Shown piece by piece: positions 24,435 through 37,686 of a DNA stretch of 64,000 nucleotides; position 1 is the stretch's first letter, and each line of letters opens with the position of its first letter. Source of the DNA: Malurus cyaneus samueli (lineage: Eukaryota > Chordata > Aves > Passeriformes > Maluridae); NCBI GenBank assembly GCA_009741485.1, contig CM019218.1, positions 40,069,358-40,133,357 of the forward strand, in the 5' to 3' direction. A model generated the notes under the pieces. It had not been told where the DNA came from. It saw nothing but the letters and a program-made list of their open reading frames with translations, and did no database searches. The position numbers were made by a program, and so were the translations under genes.

Positions 24435-26074
24435 CAACCAAACTTGCTCATCTAATACAAGAAGAAGAAGGTCTGTTCTCTACAAGCACAATCTTAGGAT
24501 TTTTATGTATACTATATATGTCAAATATCACCTCTTTAAATACCATGCAAAGATACATGAACTCTGACTGTTAGGCTGCTTTTATTTTATGGTAGGCAGC
24601 CTCCTTCCTAAATGGGGGTAGATGTGTACAATACCATGTAGCAACTTCTTTTGAAACACTGATATTATTATTTTTTTTTTTTAGAAAAGTGGTCTATCCA
24701 GGAAGGTATTAACTTCAAATATTTGCCTTTGGAGGCAAAATACCTCTCTATCAGGCAGACCTAAAGTGGGATTTTAAAGTATCACTTACATCAATTTTAG
24801 ATGTTGCTTACATCAGTCACGGGATTTTGAAAAACTTTGAGCTTAGTTTTTCCAATGGGCGTGAAGACTAGGATTTTATTAAAAACTTCTCTAGAGAATC
24901 AGCACTATGACCTAATCAGATAAAGTTTGAAGAAGAATCCTCAGGGAGTGATGGGCACTTCAGACAACCCTGGAAAGACCTAAATTATTTTGTCACAATT
25001 TTCTCCTGCACACTGCCAGGTGGGCAACTGAATTTCCTCTACCTCTGCTACCTGTGACACATGCCATTCAGATAGTGGGAGAAGAGGATGAGAGTGCAAA
25101 ATTTATACAATCAATGATGCAAAAAGAGATTTGGGAACATCCACTCTCTTGCTGGTTTGCTTGGAATACTTTTTTTAACAAGACTTTTTATTGATTTTTG
25201 TTTTGGTAGAATATTTTAAATTCCACCTTGCATACTTGGAGAAGATATGAACAGATTTCTTATGTATTTCTTTACAGTTTTCAAGCTCAATAAGATCTTT
25301 CTTCATTTTTAAGTTCTGGTTAGGAGCAGGAGCCTTCAAGCTTTTCCTTTGTTACTGTAATTTTTAGGGAAGAATGACCCTTATTCATGCCTATATTGAA
25401 TTGTTTTCCTAGTGGAATAGAGTGTTGTCCCAGATGATTCCAAAGTTATTTCTTGAGAAAATACAATGACGTTTTTTTGGGACCAGACATATCCTAACAT
25501 TATTTGGGATTTAGTGGAGAAGGCTGATGTTACTTTGCAGTCATGCTCTCCATTGCAGTGTTTTAAATTACTGTGAACTTAGGGTTTTCCTGCTGCTCAT
25601 AATCTCACTGTGGCTAAAAAAAAAAAATGTGTGGCAAACCACATTGTCACTCTCCTGAAGGAATGAGTATTGCAGATTAGTACCTTTCTCCAGTTTATGC
25701 TTTTCTGGGCATACTGCACTTCTGCTTTCTCTGACCAGACATGTTAATGTCACCAGCCCAGCAAAGATGCAGCTGCAGCATTCAAATCACATGGAGCCTT
25801 ACACAGAGAAACTAAAAAACTCAGTTTAGAGTCTGCAATTAGGATTAGAAATGAGGGAATTGATAATTAACTGAAACATAGCAAAGAGGGTTTGGTTCAG
25901 GATATTGCAAAACCCCAGCCATGTATAAAGGCAGAGTGTAGAAAGGAGAGATTTGTTGAAGTGAATGTGAACACAACCATTAGAAAAGGCTTTCTAAATT
26001 ATTTCTTCTTCTTGAGATATGCAGGTGAATAATTGTCCAGCTATCCAGCTGTTCTGACTTTTCAGCACACTTCT

Positions 26075-26164
26075 GTTAGAACAATTTCATGATGACATCA
26101 GAGAAGAGTCCATAAAATTGTTAGAACAATTTTATGAGGACATCAAAGAAGCTATGTAGGACAG
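26075..26164. repeat. 45-bp tandem duplication
   Basis: gttagaacaatttcatgatg at 26075 recurs as gttagaacaattttatgagg at 26120, followed in both by acatca(a/g)agaag. The period is 45 bp and the second copy decays after about 33 bp. Confidence 0.85.
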
Positions 26165-26809
26165 AGGATGTAATAACAATTAGAGGAAATTTAAGGCAAT
26201 GAAGTCCAGGAAATTTTACAAAATCCTCCATTTATACTTAATTATCTCAATACACAGGCTCCACAGATGTCTTGCAGGAAATGAGTGCGTGCTTGGAGAG
26301 CTTTACTCAGTTTTGTGCAAGCAAATGAGCAAGATCAGCAAAGAGTTTGAAGCAATGCCCGTGACATAAGCCTCTGTCCCTCATTGCTGGACCTTTTCTC
26401 CTATATGAGACTGAACAGGTTAAAACCAAAAATTATTGCTTTCTGGAGAACACAAAAACTTTCATCAATCCAGTGTATTCTTTGTATTCACTATTCAAAT
26501 GAATTTTCATTGGCCTTATGCTATAAAGAAGTAATTTCCTTTTCTGTTTGCAGTTATTGTCCTTCTTAGTGAGCAGCAAACTAAATTTGTGAACCCATGT
26601 TTAGAAGGCACATTGATTCACTTTTAGTGATAACTTTCATGATTGCCATGGCAGTGTAGAGGAAAAATCTTTGAAGACTTCACAACTTTATTATAATAAC
26701 CTTAATGATTAATTTTGCTATGTCAGGATGATTGTCCACTTACAAATAGCTTTAGTCAAGAAGCTAATGAATCCTTTGGCACTGGGCAATAGTCTTCAAG
26801 GTTATATGT

Positions 26810-27319
26810 GTGCTATTGGAGTATATATCAAGACAAAGCACCAGAGGCAAGTCATTTTCATACCAATATTTTCTGTCATTTGAATTCCCCTCCTCTTTCC
26901 CTCTCAAAAAAAAACCCAAAAACCTCTCACTTGTCCTCTCCCAAAAAGCTAAGTGTGCAAAAGCACCCTTGGCCTCCAGTGATTTCACTGAGAGAAGGAG
27001 CACACTGCCTGCATCAGTGCAGGCTACGGCAGCAGATTTTGGGCTGTGCACGCCTCAGAACATTTCAGACAAGCCCATCAGTCACCAAGGAGACCAACAT
27101 GAGGTGGGCAAAGGGCCTGAACTTGGCTCTCCTGAACTGAAGAGCCATGAGCAAGACAGGACCATCAGTGTGGACATGAGCCAGCCCAGAGTGCTGAGAA
27201 TAGGAGCAGCTACCAAATATAGCACAGCTGGCAACAGCTGCAACACAGCCTGCCTAAAGGATTTGTCAAGATCAGCTCCTCAGAATTCCTACTATCATCT
27301 TAGCCTAGTAGAACTTTAA
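26810..27319 (+). other. Unrecognised 169-codon open frame, no early ATG
   Basis: This is among the longest open frames in the window. The first codon is GTG, and the first in-frame ATG lies more than 120 codons in, so it is not a plausible stand-alone eukaryotic coding sequence. The latter part (about 26930-27320) is GC-richer than its surroundings, and two other frames (110 codons plus, 95 codons minus) are open over the same bases. The translation is Ser/Lys/Thr-rich without recognisable domains. It could be a chance frame, an exon of a non-coding RNA, or the relic of an unrecognised repeat. Confidence 0.15.
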
Positions 27320-29670
27320 GTCAGACCAACTCAGTCTGATTGCATTAGTAATCACTGTGCTTTCAGCTACTTCTCCTTATCCTGCAGTATGTTTACTCCA
27401 GGACACAGAGACAAAAGAGCAGGAAAGAAAAATTATCTGAGTTCAAATACCCTCTATTTTCTTTTGGTTTTAGCAATATAGCTGCGTGGGATTCAGCTTG
27501 TGGAAATCAGAAGGGACTCTGGTGGCAGTAGGACACCTAATTTGTCTTCCTGTACAACTGTTTATTGTCTCATTCTTCCTATTGTTTTGACCAGTCCAAG
27601 TTATAGGCTTCCTAGTATCTCTTATGGGAGATTATTCTACATGTTCATATAACTTTAATAAGAAGCTATCTAACAATTTTTCTTATTCAAATTTCAATCT
27701 ATCATCTCTATTCACCTATTTTTCATTATGCTTATTATAATTCCGTGTTAACAATTTGGCTTTTAACATTGCCCACAGTGTTTTCTTTGTGTGTGGTTAC
27801 AGACGATTGCTTTCTCCACCAAAAGCAACTCTTCCTTAACTCCTCTAGTCTGCCTACCTTTATAGCATAAAAAGCACTGGAATTGATCACAGAACTGGAG
27901 CTGCAGTAAATAGGTTTCACTGCAGAGAACAGCTTCTAACTCTGAGCTGTGGCACAGTTCATTATTCTGCCAATTTGTTTCCATCTCTTCCTCTAATTAC
28001 GCATGTCATATTTACAGTCCACTGTGAGATACATGTATATTATAAAAACCAGATCATTCTAAAATGATTTCCCCACTCACAAGCGTGATATCACATTACT
28101 AACAGAAAGGTTTTAATATTGATGTATTTTTTTGAGCTGATCTCCAAAAATGCTTTGCAATAATAATTTTCCAAATTATCCAGCTGTAAACACACATTAA
28201 TTGGCTAGTTCATTTCTTCTGTCATGAGAGACCTTATTTTGGCTTAAGGGACTGATGGCTCTGTTTGCTGTGAAATACTGGTGGGAATGTTGTGAATTTC
28301 ATCTCTAAGATACAAGACTCAGGTTAGTAATGTGTGTTGATTGTTATGTTCAAAAGAAAATGGAAATTATAAAAAGGAGGATGTATTTGCTTTACAACAC
28401 ATCTCTGTTTTAAATTCCCTTTCAAATTAACAGGTAGGAATGTAAATTAATGACTTCTGAAACACCTTTAGCATCTATGCAACCTGCCTCTTGTTATAAG
28501 TAGGAAATTCATATAGCAGAGCAGTGCAAAAGCCTTTCTTATTCTGACTTGTAAGTTTTAGAGGAATTAGAATCTCAGGTAGAAAGAAGAAATAAACCAG
28601 GTGTGTCAGTTAGGCTGCTCTGTTTCTGAGAATCTTCTTGTTTAGAATAAACATATTTAACAAAATTATTTATGATGTGAATATTTTTCTCAGTGTGATA
28701 AGTGCTATCAAATTAATGAATTAATATAACAGTCAAAATGAATAAATTTTAAATAAAATTATAATGGTACATTTTTATACTGCTGTATGAGGGTGATTTT
28801 CAGTTGGTACCGAGTTTGACACTCACATAAATCCTTTGACTTGAATCCATTACAACTTTGTCAGTCAAAATTAGGCATGGCTTCTTCTAATTGGTGGGAA
28901 AATAATAATGAATACTTTTCAAGCTTTTATTTTATTATGTCTAATTTATGTCTGTAAGGAGAAAGGGACCTGTAAAATGACAGCACACATTAGAACTGTA
29001 TGCCATAACAACTAAAAAGGAGAATCTAGGAGAAGATTTAATGAACCAATGAGATTTACCTGAGATGCTCGAAGTAACGCACTAATTTCTCAGTAAATGT
29101 TTTTTGTACCTCTTGGAGTCTGGCTTTATGTCTCAGCTGAAAACAGCCTCAGTATCTGTTGTAGGGTAGAATTTTAATTCAGTGCTTGTTCTGAAGAAAG
29201 AATGACCCTTATGGTGTTTAATCGACCACAACATTTCTCAAGGATGACCTGGGGTAGTCTCAGAGGTCTCCCGTACAAGTAGAAACAATAATTACTGCTA
29301 ACTGATGAAATTGAGTGTATCATTATGGAGTGCAGTGGTCCTAGTCCTAATAGGCTAAGTAAAAAAGAGAGGAGGATTCTTAATTTGAAACTTCATTGTA
29401 TTTATCAAAACCGAAACAAAGCAATTTAAGTTGGCCTAGTGCTGTTTGCAAGATCAATTTGTATTCTGGAACTTTTTTGCTTTAGCCACCTGTTCAGGCT
29501 CACAGTTGTGCTTTTGCTGCCACCAAGGCTACAGGAATCTACCCCCTGTAAATCCTAAACTTAACCTCCCTTTGATCCTCTGCCCTTGAAAGACCCCTCT
29601 GGCAGTATATGCTGTTCTGAGCCTGCAATAATTGCTCCAGCCACATCAATTTATTGCATTCACTCCAGTC

Positions 29671-30036
29671 TCGATGCTGTTAGTCAGTAGATCTGAATTA
29701 TGTACAGTGACCTCTGCTGAAAAATCGTGCCCCTGATTAATACAATATTCCCTCTCTTTTCTGTTCAATTTCTCCTGCTTAATTCCCTGCTGAAGCACAT
29801 TTTCCTTAATTCAATTGGACACTCGATCTCTCTGTGCAAGCCACAAGCAAATGATCGAGGGTCTCACTGCAGTTACAAGTAATCCTGCAAAGAAATTAAT
29901 AAAGACTCAATTATGGAGCATTTAAAATGCAGACTGCACCGTGGCTCTGCTAACACATCACCACCTACAAGCACTGTGCAATGAAATTGGAGACTGGGTC
30001 CCTAATACGAATTAGATTTCGGTAAGATCACTTACG
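29671..30036. promoter_or_regulatory. Candidate conserved non-coding element (or exon)
   Basis: Eight CpGs are retained in about 365 bp where the flanks are nearly CpG-free. The block is free of simple repeats and recognisable transposons and is rich in homeodomain-type TAAT/ATTA cores, as many vertebrate conserved non-coding elements are. On the minus strand a strong splice acceptor (ttattaatttctttgcag, exon side from 29884 leftwards) opens a 25-codon frame that begins ITCNCSETLDHLL and ends at a stop. A GTAAGA-type donor string occurs on the plus strand near 30012 and a GTAAGT on the minus strand near 30034. Conservation itself cannot be seen from one sequence. Confidence 0.35.
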
Positions 30037-30294
30037 GATGTGTTTTTTCCCCTTCAAGTCAGCTCCTGTGAATATTGTCTGCTCCACTCACCCTCCCCTC
30101 CCATTTAATTTGATTCTTTTTAAATAGATGTCTTAGACATTTCTGCAGATTATTCTTTAGCAAACTGAGGAGATAATTTTTACTTTTTGGCAGACATATT
30201 AGTAGGCTATTATTTTGGTGAAAATAGGACCCTGCCCATTTTCCTGAAAATTTGGATAGCACTAACAGCAGCACACAAACATCATTTGGTTTGG

Positions 30295-30324
30295 ACCATA
30301 TTGTAACAACCTTTACAATATGGT
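30295..30324. repeat. Perfect inverted repeat, 12-bp arms, 6-nt loop
   Basis: accatattgtaa (30295-30306) is followed by caacct and then ttacaatatggt (30313-30324), its exact reverse complement. Confidence 0.92.
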
Positions 30325-31206
30325 AAAGGTAAAGGGGTTCAGATTTTTTTTTTTCCTTTTCCTAAGATCTCTTACCTGCTGAGGAAGGACACATTCTTCC
30401 CAGTTTATATGTGGTATTAGGACTCTAGAAATAGATATATTAATATATTTTTGCACATAGTTATGTTCTTGGTGACTGATCAAGCGTTTAAGATCTTATT
30501 TAAAAACTTTCACACTCTTTCAAATAGACATAGTAGTCATCATATTCTTGCCCTTACCTGTCACACTTACCTTCTTATCTTACCTATCCAAGCTTAGTTT
30601 CTTAAGGTAAATACTAACAACCACAAGCTGTAAGTCATCTTACGATAAATTTCCTGACATATTTATTTTATAACTATCTGCTACAGAATGCACTGCTGCC
30701 CAGAAATTTGGTCATAAAATATTTGTTTTAAATGAATATAAGCAAAATAAAGAAGGACTTATTTAAAATCCTCTAAAAAAGGTTTAGTGGTTTTGTTGCA
30801 TGGTTGTACATTTAACTTAATCATAAGTACTTTATTTGATTGGATTTATTTAATGTTCTCATATTTGTCAAGAAGGTACATCTTTGAAGTACTGAAAAGG
30901 GTAAATGTTCCATAACTCAGCTGTGTAAATACATAAAATTCTGCTTATGGCATTAATCTAAATAGCAAGCCCACAGTACATTTTCACTTGTTTCTTTTTA
31001 ACCATCCTATATTAACTCAAGTTTGAGTTCAGGTTTTACTTGAAATATTGATAGTGTCTGTGTAAAAAGGAATTGCAGCTAACTTGTCAGCAATAGTCTC
31101 GAAACAAAGTCTTTTTATTTCCTTTAATTTTATTTCAATCATTTATTTTGTTTCATGTGCCAGATGATAACTAATTATCATGAACCGCGAATTTCTTATT
31201 AGAAAA

Positions 31207-31233
31207 GGGGGGGGGGGGTGGGGGGGGGGGGGG
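31207..31233 (+). repeat. G-run (G12 T G14), G-quadruplex candidate
   Basis: Twenty-six G with one T interruption lie on the plus strand, followed six bases later by a C6 run (31240-31245). Such a tract can fold as an intramolecular G-quadruplex on the plus strand and an i-motif on the minus strand. It is isolated in AT-rich DNA, so it is not part of a CpG island or promoter that I can see. Confidence 0.9.
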
Positions 31234-31725
31234 AAATAACCCCCCATTATTGCATTCTTAGTTGAAACTTGGGGATAATTCCCTAGCAAGAAACATTGCA
31301 TTATTTTTCCTCAAGTACCCCCAAATCTGTTCTTGTTTCTGCCTTAATGGTCTAGTCTTTTTAATTTTTAAAAAAATTAAACAATATAAAACTATTAATT
31401 CTAACTCACAGACAGAGACAACTTTGGAAATAAGATTTTAGAAGATAATTAAATAAAACTAAGCATTTATATGTCCAGTGAGAAAGTGTGCAGTTACTTT
31501 GCAGAGGAAAGCTAGGTAAACAGAAAAAAACCACAGTCCCTTGACAGATGCAATGAATTAATCTCCAACTAAAAGCAGTTCGAAAAGTTCTCTATGGACA
31601 GTTTATTGCATAATTGTCTAAAACTAGTTTATTGTCATCTTTCTCCTAAGCATCTGGTACTAGTCACAATCAGAAAAGGGATATTGGGGTTGGCAGCCTT
31701 TTAGTTTGAGTCACTGAGTTAATTT

Positions 31726-32286
31726 CTATAATGCTACTGCTTTGTATGAACTGCTAACAATATATTCCTTAACCATAACGTGGCTTTCTGTAAAAATGTT
31801 CATTGCCATGGCAACAGAAGTAGGAGGACCGACTTCCTTTGTGAGGATTTTAGCAAGATCAGCCATATGACAGACTGCACCCTTCTTTTGTTTGGGTTTT
31901 TTTTTGGTGTAGGCACTACATTTCCTAAAAAGGGAGCTGAAGGTCATATATAACCCTCTGAAGGATGAGGGGAAATGCTTTTTGGTAGGAACTACACAGA
32001 GAGATTTGTAAGCAATTAGAAGAAGAAAGGCTGCCAGAAGAGCATACAGAAGGAGAAGGTCTGCAGCTCCAAAAGCATCAAAGATAATGCTCAGAGAAAC
32101 AGGAACTGGAGACATTGCTGGGCCCAAGGCATTAAAAAAAAAGGTGTTCAGAGGGGTTGTGCATTTTGCTGCACGCCAGAAAGCCGCTGAGATAGCTGAG
32201 ACAATGGTCTGACCATGAGGATATGGTTGACATGGGGAAGGTGGTTTACATTCCCTTTTATTACTATTCCATCCTAGTTTCTGTAT
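31726..32286 (-). other. Unrecognised 186-codon open frame, possible small membrane protein or chance frame
   Basis: The frame is open from just after a stop (32287-32289) to a stop at 31726. The first in-frame ATG, with G at -3, lies near 32115 and would give 129 residues. That protein would have one long hydrophobic segment (about residues 8-36, LSIIFDAFG...LLLLYALLAAFLLL) and a basic KKKPKQKK cluster (about 71-78). Two AATAAA strings on the same strand lie 93-124 nt past the stop. I recognise no family. The hydrophobic run comes from a pyrimidine-rich stretch, which favours Leu/Phe codons by composition, and the opposite strand also has a 66-codon open frame there. A terminal exon, a retrocopy or chance all remain possible. 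Confidence 0.2.
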
Positions 32287-35200
32287 TTAAAATTTCAGTA
32301 ACCTACTGTATTGCCTATTAAAACTGGGATATTTTGTTTGTTCGAAAGCTTTTGGATACTGTTTAGGAAACTCACTGCAAGGATCTAAATTCCCTGCACA
32401 GTTGTGACTGACTTGAGATCTCATCTCAAGCCAGCCAAAGGAAGTTCTCCCCTTCCTTGCTGTCAGACTCAAGCCTATTATCAAAATAGAAATCTGCCAT
32501 TCATCTTCTCTCAGATTGTAATGGTGCTGCAGTCACAGGGGTACAAGATGCTACTGTTTCAGGGGATTCAGCCAGGTTGGACCCTGTGAACATCTCAAAC
32601 TGGAGGCAGAAGTTGACTAAAATGATGCCTAAGAAGCTTCTTTAAAACTTACTGTGGTTTACCAATTTATCAAAAGTGTAACACATTCAGACTAATGCAC
32701 AAACACGGATAATGGCCTACATTCAGAGCATTGTTTACACCTTTTTACATCCCCCTCAGCTGAGCTATCTTCTGCATTGCCATAAGGAAAGCAGCTTGGC
32801 TTCTGCAAAGCTTTTATGTCTGAAACTTCCCTGTCAGTTCTTCGGCATTGCCCCCTCTTTGTCTGGGCACTGGGACACCACAGCCCTCCTTTGGCACACA
32901 CCTTATTCTTTGAGAAAGGAAGGCTACCAAAAAGTACCTAGGATTTCCATTAATAACCCAGCTATTGCTGTCAGAACTCCTTTGATTGCTGGTGCAGGAC
33001 ACTTCACTTGAATCTGTGCTGCTGTGTGCTAATAATCTAAAAATAAAAGTAAAACACCAGTTCTCCTTAACAATGATGTGCATTCAGACAGGGTTGCACT
33101 TAAAAATCAAAAAGGTCAGGCAGACAGTTTGTCACAAATATGAATGCTTTCCTCATGCATTCAGCTATGACACTTGTTATTTACTATGCTAGAATGAAAT
33201 CTTGATCCTACTAAAATAGATGAGAGCTTTTTATTATCTTGCACATAGTTGGGATTTCAGATTGAAGAATAAAAAGCACATGAGAATGTTTTAAGACATT
33301 ATTGTTTCAGTAAAAAATCCTAATAAGGGAATGAGAAGAATTTGCAGATTAGTATCAGTAAATTCAAAACTGGAGAACAGTTAATTTAATAAATATAGAC
33401 TATTTCTTTAAAAGAGATAAAAATCAGATATTATAGCAAATAGCTACTTTGCAGTAACCTAATTAAACTGGGATGAAGATAGTATTTCTTTCAGCACTCT
33501 TACTTGTGCTGTGCATTTTTTAAATAGCAAAAATAATTATTGTCTTTTGAACAGATTAAATTTTGTCATTATTTTTTAAAAAGTAATTAACCTGAACCAG
33601 CCTCTAAAATCAACTTACTAATTATTAATCAGTAATATAATAGGTTAGTGAAACATACTTACCAAAGCAGAAACAGGGATTAGAAGCAATGTTTTGACTG
33701 TCAGATTTTTATGGCCTGAGAAAGAAAGTAAAAAGCTTACTTTTTCTTTATTTTCTTGTACAACCAAGAAACAAGAATCATGTTTAATCTTCTGTTTCTT
33801 TTGTCCATTTTAGTTCATTTGCTTTTAGTTCATTTAACTTTCATTCCATGCACTCATTTCAGAGTGTCCTTGTTATTACACATGAAGATTGAATCATAAA
33901 ATTCATGCAGACCCAGTGACTTCAAACAGTTTCACAGCCATCCAGCCCTAGGGCAGAACTATTTACAGAGTTCAGCCACTTCCTTCCCCAAGCCAGTGAC
34001 ACCCCGTGCATCCTAGTTTGGGAATTACTGCAATAGTATCACTACATGGAGTGGCAGCTCATTTAAATTCCTTTCTTTTTAAGTTCCTGTTACTTCTTCT
34101 TTGTAAGTTTTTTTGAAGGCTTTATGAGTTATCCCAGTGTTCAACAAACACAAATCAATTTTTAAGGTATAGGTAGGAAGAAACAGCTGAAAAGAATTTT
34201 GTGCAGTTTATTTGTCTGTTTAAAGTGAGGGAGATATAAGGCCAGGAATAGTTATCTCCTGGGCCCCAGTGATTTATTTCTTCAAAATAGGTAAAATCAA
34301 ACATCATTTTCCATCAGAAGAGTGAGCAATACACTCAGTTCTTTTCCTTGGTGTCTATGACATTCAAGAAGTGTCAATGTTCCTCCATCCAGGGGAGGAT
34401 CTTGATCCAAAAAGAAACTACAGCATGACATACCACCTTCCTGCACGAGAGCACAGCTCTGCAGCAGATCCTCTCCATAAATAGACTCTCAATAAAAGGT
34501 AAATCTGCAACAAAGGCAAAGAAAAAAGCACAGCATGTCTTCTGGGGTCACAGATTTCTGTCTATCCAGTATCCCAAAATACATGGCATTTGAAGTCCTG
34601 CTGCCACTATTCAGGACAAACAATGCTGCTGCTCTTGCATGTTTTTTTGAGCTCCCTTTTGGCACTTCTTTGGAGCACATTCTCCATACTTCTTTTTCCA
34701 TCACATTTTTCCATGCTTTCTTCACACAAATGGTCCTTTTACATTTTTGAGCCTTAATTTAATTCATTTGCTCATTAAATCATACAACTTGCATCTTGAG
34801 AACAATGAAAACACTACACAAAAAAATGAAGATGTCTACAGTTTGAAGAATAAAGTTCTGTCCTTTAACAGAGGTCAATGAATTCCATTGATTACAACGA
34901 TGTCAAGACATGCTTCTTTCCTTTTGTTTGCTGTCTCTAGCTAGGACGATATGATTAACCAGAAGAGAGAGTAGATTATGAGCCTAAGACACTGACAGAA
35001 ATCAGAAGTAAAGCTCGTAAGTCAACACATCTAGTCTTTATTTAAAATGTTATGAGCTGACAAACCCATCTTTACTAAGAGGTGCCCTCAGTACATTGAA
35101 AACATGTGAGTAGTGTATAGTACCATGAACTGAGAGATGAGTGAATAGACTGGATGGTTTTCACAGGGTATTCTGTCCCTGAATGTGACATGCACTCATT

Positions 35201-37595
35201 CCATGAGGCCAAATGCCTTGAAATGGATGAGGCAATGACCAGTTTCAGAGACCATTCAGATAAATTTCAAGGGAAAGGTTGTTGGCAGAAATAACAATTA
35301 TTTGGATGGTTTTATATAATTTTAAGCAGAGTATATTTTATATTTTTCTGAGAAGCATTCATCGTATAAGGCTAATGATTGTTTTTCACATTAATTGTCC
35401 CTGTTATAGAGATGTCCTTCAGGACCCTGCTGATAATTCTGGCACTGCAGTTATCCCAAAGGATACTCCTCCTGTCCGTGGTAGAAATACCCTGATCTAT
35501 CCATAGTGATTTCTCTGTGATATTTGTCTTTGCCAGAGTGCTCGAAAAGTGCATCATAGAATGAGCTACATCCCTCCATCATCAAATAATTAATATAAAA
35601 ATAATCTGTAGCATTTGGGAAATTGCAAAACCCTTTCAGACCCCAAAGTGGGTGGGAGAAAAACTCTGATTTCTTACTATGTTTCATGTATTTTTTTTAC
35701 TTAGAAGTCTACAATGCCATTGCATTTCTTAGTAAGACTCTTGCAAACTTATGCGTTTATTTTTTCCTCTTAACACCTAGAGATCAAAGAAATTTAGCTT
35801 TTCATGTTGCCTTGGTCTTTTCCATAAGGTTGTTTTAAAGTGTGATGGCACAACTGAGATGAGCACTTAAATGATGATCACTGCATAATGATTTCGACTA
35901 GGAAGGAATTTAGAAAGAAAATAAACCCAGCAGTCTGCCAAGCTAAGTCTTCACCAAAGTGAAAAAGTCTTTAGACACATCCTTATTACTGCAATTATTT
36001 TTCTTTACAAAGCCTCCAAGAATGCTTAATGATTTAAATGATTTAAAAGCTTGGTTATACAAATCAGAGAGCATATGGTTGTCATTGCTGCAGATCCATT
36101 ACAAAGAATGCAGTTACAATCAGCTGCATTTTTGAGAAATGAGTTGGTAATATAAAACTTACATAACACAGTTTTATCTTTCTTGTGGAGATTTATAAGG
36201 CCAAAAAGACCTCATGAAGTCATCACCTTTTATGCTTATCATGAATTGCATGAATAAAGGATGAGAACTAATTTAGATGCTTAAACAGAAGCCAGTATAA
36301 TCTTAGCATGGCTGAGGAAAGAAGGAAGAAAGCTAGCATGGTTTTAAATCATATTTGTTGTTCTTCAGTCTCCAGTGCAATTTAGAAAAGTCTGTGGCTC
36401 CCTAAATTATACTCAGCTGTCTACAGACAGAGGGGTTAAGTCCTGCATCTGAAAAGTGCCATGGAAGAAAAATGTCACAGCTTCTCTCTCCAGGATCAGA
36501 GCAGGAGGAGACAAGATTCCTAGTGCTTGATGATTCACCTTGGGGAAAGAAGTTTCGGAGGGAATTGCTGCATTATGTGTTTGTGTGCATGTTTATAAGC
36601 AATCTGCTGCATCTCACCCAGCTTCTATTGGGGTTATTCACAGAACTGCTGTCAGTATTTTCCAATTACATGTTTGTCACCCCATCCAGGGGATAAGGAG
36701 GGATGGAATCAGCACATCATAAATGTCAGGTAGGCATGCAATCAGAGGAAAACTGAAATCCATGTGCATGGAGATACAATCAGAAAATATGCTATTTAAA
36801 TGTGGCCAGCGCTCTGGGTCAAGGTTGGCAGTGCCACTGTTGACTGTAGCTGATTTGTATTGGTTACACTGGGTTCAGAGTTAGTATTTGAATTTTATTA
36901 AATTTTCACAAAAGTTGTTGTTGTTTGGGTTTTTTACAGTGGAAAAAATACAGGCAGGTTTTTTGTTTTGTTAGGGTTTTTAAATGAAGAATATTATACC
37001 ACACAACAGAAAAATTATTCATATGGCTTCAAAGGAACTAACTCTCATTTAATTTAATTTCATTTAATTTCATTTTCCTGAAGCTTAAAAAGTCACCCTG
37101 CAGGATCCATACGGAGGAAGAAAAATAATTAGGTTGTAATCTCCAGTTAGAAAACTGAAGGTTTCGGGGAGCCTGCTGGAAAAGCTGCATGTTATGTAGG
37201 AATTGTGAGTTGAGGATCTCTGAGCCACCCCAATAATGGCTTCAATCTGGATGGAATCTGCCTGGAACATAGCAGAAGGCAGGGAGTGTCTGCTGCTAAA
37301 AGCTTAAGGCACTTCCTTAGGCAAGACTGAACAAAAAAATTTTTGCTGTCAGACTTAGTAACTGTTTCTGCAGTCTCATCATTTAAAGATTTAAAGGTGA
37401 TCTAGCTGTTCAGCTGTGCTGAGGGTGTTCAAGTGGGCAGGAAGTTCTGAGAAAAAGAGACAAAGGAATCACTGCTGTTAGTGCCACCAGGAGTAGAAGA
37501 ACCTCCCTGCATCCGCAGTGAGGAGTAACTAATTTCTCTAAGGAGCTTTTGAGTAGAAAGTGCTTGGATAAGCTGAGCAAACTATATCCATGTTA

Positions 37596-37686
37596 TGATA
37601 TATATAGATATATATAGATATAATATATAGATAATATAATATAGATATATATACAGATATATATAGATATATAAATCTATATATTT
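37596..37686. repeat. (GATATATA)n-type microsatellite
   Basis: About 90 bp of gatatata/gatataata units. On the minus strand it translates as a spurious Tyr/Ile repeat. Confidence 0.95.

Noticed and set aside
31960..32210. Plus-strand 66-codon Arg/Lys-rich frame opposite the minus-strand 186-codon frame
   Set aside because: The purine-rich strand produces Arg/Lys codons by composition; there is no start codon or family match.
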